Shown here one piece after another: positions 1 through 6,849 of a DNA stretch of 6,849 nt. The notes under the pieces were generated by a model. It saw nothing but the letters and a program-made list of their open reading frames with translations. It was not told the origin of the DNA and did no database searches. The DNA comes from Gammaproteobacteria bacterium (GTDB lineage: Bacteria > Pseudomonadota > Gammaproteobacteria > GRL18). The translations under genes were made by a program, and so were the position numbers. The number at the start of each line of letters is the position of its first letter. The first letter of the stretch is position 1. The stretch is taken from the NCBI GenBank assembly GCA_030632625.1, contig DAOVUK010000174.1, positions 1 to 6,849 of the forward strand, written 5' to 3'.

Positions 1-2663
<2,663 letters not shown>

Positions 2664-2668
2664 AAGCT

Positions 2669-5600
2669 TTAACTTTCCACCATTTCGACAGCTTCGTGTA
2701 TATCAACATCAACAATACGTGAAACACCAGGTTCTTTCATTGTAACACCACAAAGGTGATCTGACATTTCCATTGTTGTCTTATTGTGCGTAATATATAT
2801 AAATTGTACCTTTTCTGACATCTCCTTGACCAGCGCACAAAAGCGTCCAACATTCGCTTCATCAAGAGGCGCATCCACTTCATCGAGCATACAGAAAGGC
2901 GCTGGATTTAATTCAAAAATTGCAAACACCAATGATACTGCAGTCATTGCTTTTTCACCACCCGACAGCAGATGAATGGTGCTGTTTCTTTTTCCCGGGG
3001 GACGCGCCATAATGGTCACACCGGTATTGAGCAAATCATCACCGGTTAAATCCAGGTAGGCATGACCGCCGCCAAAAAGTTTGGGAAATAAACGCTGCAC
3101 ACCGGAATTAATTTTATCAAAGGTTTCCCTGAACCGGGTTCTGGTTTCACGATCAATTTTAGCAATAGCACCTTCTAATGTGTCCAGAGCACTGAGCAGA
3201 TCATCATTTTGAGCATCCAGGTATTTTTTACGCTCAGACTGCTCCTTAAATTCATCAATAGCCGCCAGGTTTATTGAGCCAAGACGCTGAATGCGCTGGG
3301 CTAATTCATCTACCTCGGATTTCCAGATAGTCTCACTGGCCTCCTGCGGCATGCCCATGAATAATGCTTCCAGAGAAAACCCGGATTCATCAACCTGTTC
3401 TTTTAGAGTCTGGCGGCGTACAATTAATTCCTGAGAGGCAATACGAATACTTTCTAACTCAGAACGTAGTGTTTCCAGAATATTTTCAACCCGGGCACGT
3501 TTTTGATCAAATTCACGCAGTGTATGGTCAACTTCCTCAACTTTCTGGCGGGCCTGAGTTAATTGTTCTTCGACCAGAATACGTGATTCAAGATGAGTTT
3601 CCAGTTCTTCATCAAGTTGTTGAATCGAATCACCCTCATCATCGGTCATCATTTCTAAAAGTTGCTGACGGCGGTGTGATAATTGTTCCAATTGCCCTTT
3701 TAAACGGATTATCCCCTGTTCCGTTGCATTTAATTCAGTTTTAATGCCGCGTAAGCGTATTTCAAGGGCATGACTCTGTTCTCGATTTTCCCGTGCTTTA
3801 ATTCGCATTTCTTCAAGCTGACCACGGTGAGACTCACGCTCCTGTGTCAATTGCTCCCGCTGCAGAGAGAAATCTTCTATCATTTCTAAGGCAATATGTA
3901 AGCGTTCGGTGGATTCTTCAATCTCAATTTTTGCATCAGCAATTTGCTGGCTGACTTCTTCAATTTCTATATGAACATGAGATTGACGACTGGTGATCTG
4001 TTCCAGACGAGATTGTTTTACACTGGTTTGAGATCGCAGTTCAGAGAGTTTACGATTATGCTGATTAAATTCGGTCTGTAAATTTTCGCGATTATGTTCT
4101 ATCTCACGTAATTGCACACGTCCCTGCTCTATCTGCTCACCCTGCTCGTCAACCAGCTGCTGCTTTTCAATTAATTGCTCATTAAGATCTTTAATTTCCT
4201 GCTCTCTGGCCAGCACACCGCCTTTATGATCAGTCTCTTTTATGACACGCAGCCAATTAGGTCCGAACCAGATACCCTCCCTGGTCACAATCGACTGATG
4301 AAGCTCAAGGTGTTTGCGTTGTGATATAGCAACGGCTAATTCATCTGCTGCAAATACTCCGTTTAGGCAAGGGGTAATCAGCTCTGTTACGCCATCGATA
4401 TAAGTTTCCAGCAAAGGCAGAGCAATAACTGAAGATGTTTCATTTACTTGAGTTGATGCAGTCAGAGCAGTGCTTTCAAGCAGAGTTAAATTTGATTTTT
4501 CAAGACTATTGAGTTGCGCAAATAATGGTTCAATACTATCAACACAGGTCGCTTCAAGATAATCACCCAGAACACATTCAACTGCAGTATTCCAGTTGTC
4601 TTTAACAGTGATTTGTTGAGCAATTCTGGGTTTATCAGCAATATTTTGCTGCGCCATCCATTGCTGCAGTGATTTATCATTTTTACCCAGTGCCGCCTGC
4701 TGTAAAGCTTCCAGAGAAGCTTTTCGCCCCTTTAGAGATTGTAAGTCACTGCGATGCTGATCCAGTTCATTATTTAAATGATGATTTTCATCACGAATAT
4801 TCTGAATGGTTTCACGCTCAAGCTCTAATTGCTGCTGCAGAGTCGCAGTAATTTCTTCTGACTCAGACACTTCTAATTCAAGAGTATGCAGTGATTCTTC
4901 AATATGAAAAGTGGCAGACTGCTGCAATTCATCCTGAAGTTTTTCAATACGTCGTTCCTGATTAATTATATTTTGTTCGACCTGACTGATTTTGGTTCTC
5001 TCAATCTGTGCAGTTTGAGAGGGTTCCTGCGATTGTTGATTAAATTCATCCCAACGCATTTGCCAGTCCTGCATTGAATGTTCATACTCCGATAACATCT
5101 CTGCAGATTGTTGTTCCAGTTCACTGGCCTGGTCAAATTCAGGCTCAACTTCATCGAGTTGTGTTGTTAACAAGAGTAGTTTTTCATTGTCTTCCTGCAG
5201 GTGAATGTTAACACTTTCGAAAGATCGTTCAGCCTGTTCGAAATCTTGTTTTAATTGCTGATTTTTCTCTTTTGCATGAGTAATAGCCTGTTCTACCCGT
5301 GCAATATCAGCACCAATACGATAAAAATCACCCTGAACAATATTAAAAGAATCATTTGCTTCAATGTTTATTTCGCGAGATTCTTCTATCCCGGCTTCAA
5401 CCGCTCTTAACTCAGAAATTTGTTGTTCAAGCGCAATTTCTTTTTCCTGAATCAAAGTTCCCTGCTGTTTAGCCTTGATATCAATAGCATCCCAGCGAAG
5501 TGCCTGCAATTGTGCTTTTTTAAGCCGCTCTTCTTTTTTGAGTTCAGTATAACGTTCAGCAGTGCGGGCCTGGCGCTGCAGATGAGCAATCTGTTTATCC

Positions 5601-6202
5601 AGTTCCGCTCGTATATCATCAAGTCGTTCAATATTTTCCCGGGTATGACGCATTCGGGTTTCGGTCTCTTTTCTGCGCTCTTTATATTTAGAAATACCGG
5701 CAGCTTCTTCTATATAAACTCGTAACTCTTCAGGTTTAGACTCGATAAGACGCGAAATCATACCCTGTTCAATAATCGAGTAACTTCTTGGCCCTAAACC
5801 TGTGCCCAGAAATAAATCAGTCACATCCCGACGCCTGCAGCGTACATTGTTTAAGGAATACTGTGATTGGGCATCACGATTAACCGTTCTTTTAACTGAG
5901 ATTTCACTATATTGCGCATATTCACCGCCAATTGTGCCATCAGAATTATCAAAGAGTAATTCAACAGTACATTGTCCAACCGGCTTACGACCCGATGAAC
6001 CATTAAAAATAACATCAGTCATGGATTCGCCGCGAAGGTTTTTAGCAGAACTTTCTCCCATAACCCAGCGTACCGCATCAATGGTATTGGATTTGCCACA
6101 GCCATTAGGCCCAAGAATACTGACCAGATCACTGGGAAAAGACAGCACGGTAGGATCAACGAAAGATTTAAAACCTGCGAGTTTGATTTTGCTTAAGCGC
6201 AT
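2669..6202 (-). CDS. smc: Chromosome segregation/condensation ATPase Smc
   Basis: Core ATPase of the bacterial Smc-ScpAB condensin, which organises and helps separate the nucleoid. The 1177-residue length is normal for the family. Seen in order: N-terminal ATPase half with LAGFKSF (8-14), Walker A GPNGCGKS (31-38), RWVMGESSAKNLRGESMTDV (45-64) and Q-loop IIEQG (Q146); a first long coiled coil (about 165-505); a hinge (about 525-665) ending with the VTREGIWFGPNWLRV segment typical of gammaproteobacterial Smc; a second coiled coil (about 665-1010); the C-terminal ATPase half with FGGGHAYL, signature motif LSGGEK (1079-1084), Walker B FCMLDEVDAPLD with D1107 and catalytic E1108, and the switch histidine H1139 in YITHNK. 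Every motif is intact. The start is fixed: MRLSKIKLAGFKSF matches the family N-terminus and an in-frame TAA lies four codons upstream (6212-6214). First gene of the operon with zipA and ligA. The partner genes scpA and scpB are not in the window. Confidence 0.98.
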   Translation of the reverse strand: MRLSKIKLAGFKSFVDPTVLSFPSDLVSILGPNGCGKSNTIDAVRWVMGESSAKNLRGESMTDVIFNGSSGRKPVGQCTVELLFDNSDGTIGGEYAQYSEISVKRTVNRDAQSQYSLNNVRCRRRDVTDLFLGTGLGPRSYSIIEQGMISRLIESKPEELRVYIEEAAGISKYKERRKETETRMRHTRENIERLDDIRAELDKQIAHLQRQARTAERYTELKKEERLKKAQLQALRWDAIDIKAKQQGTLIQEKEIALEQQISELRAVEAGIEESREINIEANDSFNIVQGDFYRIGADIARVEQAITHAKEKNQQLKQDFEQAERSFESVNIHLQEDNEKLLLLTTQLDEVEPEFDQASELEQQSAEMLSEYEHSMQDWQMRWDEFNQQSQEPSQTAQIERTKISQVEQNIINQERRIEKLQDELQQSATFHIEESLHTLELEVSESEEITATLQQQLELERETIQNIRDENHHLNNELDQHRSDLQSLKGRKASLEALQQAALGKNDKSLQQWMAQQNIADKPRIAQQITVKDNWNTAVECVLGDYLEATCVDSIEPLFAQLNSLEKSNLTLLESTALTASTQVNETSSVIALPLLETYIDGVTELITPCLNGVFAADELAVAISQRKHLELHQSIVTREGIWFGPNWLRVIKETDHKGGVLAREQEIKDLNEQLIEKQQLVDEQGEQIEQGRVQLREIEHNRENLQTEFNQHNRKLSELRSQTSVKQSRLEQITSRQSHVHIEIEEVSQQIADAKIEIEESTERLHIALEMIEDFSLQREQLTQERESHRGQLEEMRIKARENREQSHALEIRLRGIKTELNATEQGIIRLKGQLEQLSHRRQQLLEMMTDDEGDSIQQLDEELETHLESRILVEEQLTQARQKVEEVDHTLREFDQKRARVENILETLRSELESIRIASQELIVRRQTLKEQVDESGFSLEALFMGMPQEASETIWKSEVDELAQRIQRLGSINLAAIDEFKEQSERKKYLDAQNDDLLSALDTLEGAIAKIDRETRTRFRETFDKINSGVQRLFPKLFGGGHAYLDLTGDDLLNTGVTIMARPPGKRNSTIHLLSGGEKAMTAVSLVFAIFELNPAPFCMLDEVDAPLDEANVGRFCALVKEMSEKVQFIYITHNKTTMEMSDHLCGVTMKEPGVSRIVDVDIHEAVEMVES
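2673..2678 (-). promoter_or_regulatory. Ribosome binding site of zipA inside the end of smc
   Basis: On the minus strand GGAAAG lies 9 nt before the zipA ATG and forms part of the last sense codons of smc (Val-Glu-Ser). With only 5 nt between the smc stop and the zipA start, it supports this start and coupled translation of the two genes. Confidence 0.6.
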
Positions 6203-6239
6203 TCCGTTACTTTAATTAAAAATGAATAATATGTTTTAT

Positions 6240-6256
6240 TAAGAAATTATTTCTTA
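6240..6256. repeat. 17-bp perfect palindrome upstream of smc (candidate operator)
   Basis: TAAGAAAT-T-ATTTCTTA has two perfect 8-nt arms around one central base, ending 37 bp before the smc ATG. This is the place where a repressor or activator of the operon could bind, and it overlaps the possible smc -10 element. It is very AT-rich, so part of the symmetry could be chance, and it is too weak in GC to act as a terminator. The symmetry is seen directly; the operator role is inference. Confidence 0.4.
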
Positions 6257-6266
6257 TCGGGAAAAG
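6244..6266 (+). repeat. Imperfect direct repeat, copy 1
   Basis: AAATTATTTC followed by TT and then ATCGGGAAAAG. It aligns with copy 2 at 6313-6333, sharing the first 10 bases exactly and 9 of the last 11, with a 2-nt insertion in this copy. It overlaps the palindrome at 6240-6256. Confidence 0.4.
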
Positions 6267-6281
6267 GGACATTTTACCCAA
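6253..6281 (-). promoter_or_regulatory. Possible sigma70-type promoter for smc-zipA-ligA
   Basis: On the minus strand, TTGGGT (6281-6276) and GATAAG (6258-6253) are separated by 17 bp. Both boxes match the consensus only partly (3/6 and 4/6). The -10 box runs into the palindrome at 6240-6256. A start near 6246 would give a leader of about 40 nt. Another -10-like TATTAT at 6231-6226 lacks a partner -35 box. This is a weak prediction. Confidence 0.2.
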
Positions 6282-6312
6282 TGTGATCTTCCTTTACCAG
6301 TTTGTCATGGCT

Positions 6313-6333
6313 AAATTATTTCATCCCGAAAAG
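6313..6333 (+). repeat. Imperfect direct repeat, copy 2
   Basis: AAATTATTTC followed directly by ATCCCGAAAAG, 69 bp from copy 1 start to start. The core AATTATTTC occurs a third time at 6391-6399 without the GAAAAG tail. This could be a spaced regulatory site or an old local duplication. Confidence 0.4.
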
Positions 6334-6545
6334 ACTACTTTTTGGTTCTTCACATATTTGTCGGTTTACTACCAAAGCTGCCGTTCGGATAATTATTTCT
6401 AAAGCACGACTGCTGGGTAGACTGGTTCCTACTGCGGAAAAGCTAAAATAAACCTACAATAATAAAGGGAATTTTGTGAAGAGCCAATTTTAATCGAGTG
6501 ATTTAAATAGAGCAAAGCTGAGCTGATTTTTATTGCTAATGTAAC

Positions 6546-6575
6546 TTTGCACAAATTCTGCTACTCTATTATAAA
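6546..6575 (+). promoter_or_regulatory. Possible sigma70-type promoter for the 77-residue gene
   Basis: TTTGCA (6546-6551) and TATAAA (6570-6575) are 18 bp apart, matching the consensus boxes at 4/6 and 5/6. They lie about 36 bp upstream of the GTG start, leaving room for a short leader that contains the ribosome binding site. Confidence 0.4.
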
Positions 6576-6598
6576 TGATATGAATTATAAAAACTCAT

Positions 6599-6604
6599 AA
6601 GGAA
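6599..6604 (+). promoter_or_regulatory. Ribosome binding site that decides the GTG start at 6612
   Basis: AAGGAA sits 7 nt before the GTG at 6612. An ATG two bases earlier (6610) gives only three codons before a TAG stop, so GTG is the functional start in the long frame. Confidence 0.65.
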
Positions 6605-6611
6605 TATCAAT

Positions 6612-6845
6612 GTGGATATAGACAGTGCAGCCAAAGAATATCATAAAAAAACTATATCAGAAGCAATTATTGAACCATCGCCAAGTGGGAATGGTTGGCG
6701 TATTTTATTTCACAAAACTGATGGTGATATAGTTGCTTTGACAGATAACAGTGGTACTGAAAAACTATATCATACATTAGACCATGCCACCGATAAAGTT
6801 CAATCTGTGGGTATTAAAACGATTAGAGTAGAAGAGCATTTTTAA
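6612..6845 (+). CDS. Small uncharacterised protein, 77 residues
   Basis: I do not recognise a named family. The frame begins with GTG behind a well-placed AAGGAA and ends with TAA just inside the window edge. The protein is polar and charged, with no signal peptide and no membrane segment, so it is probably cytoplasmic. It has an N-terminal acidic/basic stretch, a central GNGWRILFHKTDGDIVAL part that looks like two beta strands around a turn, then LYHTLDHATDKVQSVGIKTI, which looks like a helix followed by a strand. That layout, a tryptophan-led strand pair, then a short segment like 'LDxAxxxxxxxGI', then a final strand, recalls small stand-alone proteins of proteobacteria, but the match is from memory of pattern only. 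It is transcribed away from smc and so is not part of that operon. Codon use is AT-rich, similar to its surroundings. The clean start signals make it a likely real gene. Confidence 0.7.
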   Translation: MDIDSAAKEYHKKTISEAIIEPSPSGNGWRILFHKTDGDIVALTDNSGTEKLYHTLDHATDKVQSVGIKTIRVEEHF

Positions 6846-6849
6846 CCTG

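Larger units (their letters stand above)
6203..6611. other. AT-rich divergent intergenic region between smc and the small plus-strand gene
   Basis: About 409 bp with no convincing gene on either strand. The smc-proximal end holds a 17-bp perfect palindrome (6240-6256) and an imperfect direct repeat (6244-6266 and 6313-6333). The other end holds a plausible promoter and ribosome binding site for the gene at 6612. The middle (about 6340-6540) has no tRNA-like fold, no strong GC-rich hairpin followed by a T run, and only tiny open frames. It must contain the start signals for both flanking transcription units, since they are divergent. Confidence 0.8.

Noticed and set aside
3364..3744. 126-residue plus-strand open frame
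   Set aside because: It is antisense to the second Smc coiled coil and shows no family features.
5802..6215. 137-residue plus-strand open frame
   Set aside because: It lies antisense to the highly conserved Smc ATPase head and has no independent signals; it is a shadow of smc coding.
6269..6284. Short inverted repeat ACATT-TTACCC-AATGT, considered as a hairpin or terminator
   Set aside because: The stem is only 5 bp, AT-rich, and not followed by a clear T run on either strand.
6307..6402. Plus-strand 31-codon open frame beginning ATG GCT AAA (MAKLFHPEKTT...)
   Set aside because: There is no Shine-Dalgarno sequence before the ATG, the frame is very short, and it runs through the direct repeat. 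It is not supported as a gene.
6403..6445. Segment with GGTTC and short complementary pieces, considered as a tRNA remnant
   Set aside because: There is no proper T-arm consensus, anticodon stem or acceptor stem.

Overview
The window reads as a stretch of gammaproteobacterial chromosome carrying the core gene cluster smc-zipA-ligA on the minus strand. ZipA is a gammaproteobacterial division protein. The condensin is Smc rather than MukB, which points away from Enterobacterales, Vibrionales and Pasteurellales and toward lineages such as Pseudomonadales, Thiotrichales, Chromatiales or Methylococcales-like bacteria. The same gene order, smc then zipA then ligA, is known from Pseudomonas. The DNA is moderately AT-rich, and the species cannot be named from this window alone.

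Layout, following minus-strand transcription. Smc (6202 to 2669) is a complete 1177-residue chromosome-condensation ATPase. ZipA (2663 to 1488) is a complete 391-residue membrane anchor for FtsZ and starts 5 nt after the smc stop. LigA (1488 to beyond position 1) is an NAD-dependent DNA ligase whose ATG overlaps the zipA stop codon (TAATG). Its reading frame is open through 496 codons to the left edge, so the C-terminal part (rest of the helix-hairpin-helix region and the BRCT domain) lies outside the window. The three genes are packed as one operon that links chromosome organisation, Z-ring assembly and Okazaki-fragment joining or repair.

Right of smc is an AT-rich, roughly 409-bp divergent intergenic region (6203-6611). 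It holds a 17-bp perfect palindrome near smc, an imperfect direct repeat and possible promoters, but no convincing gene. A small plus-strand gene (6612-6845, GTG start, 77 residues) follows. It has a good ribosome binding site and no recognised function.

I see no mobile element, CRISPR array, tRNA or rRNA. Most of the window is ordinary housekeeping sequence. The least explained parts are the intergenic repeats and the small divergent gene.
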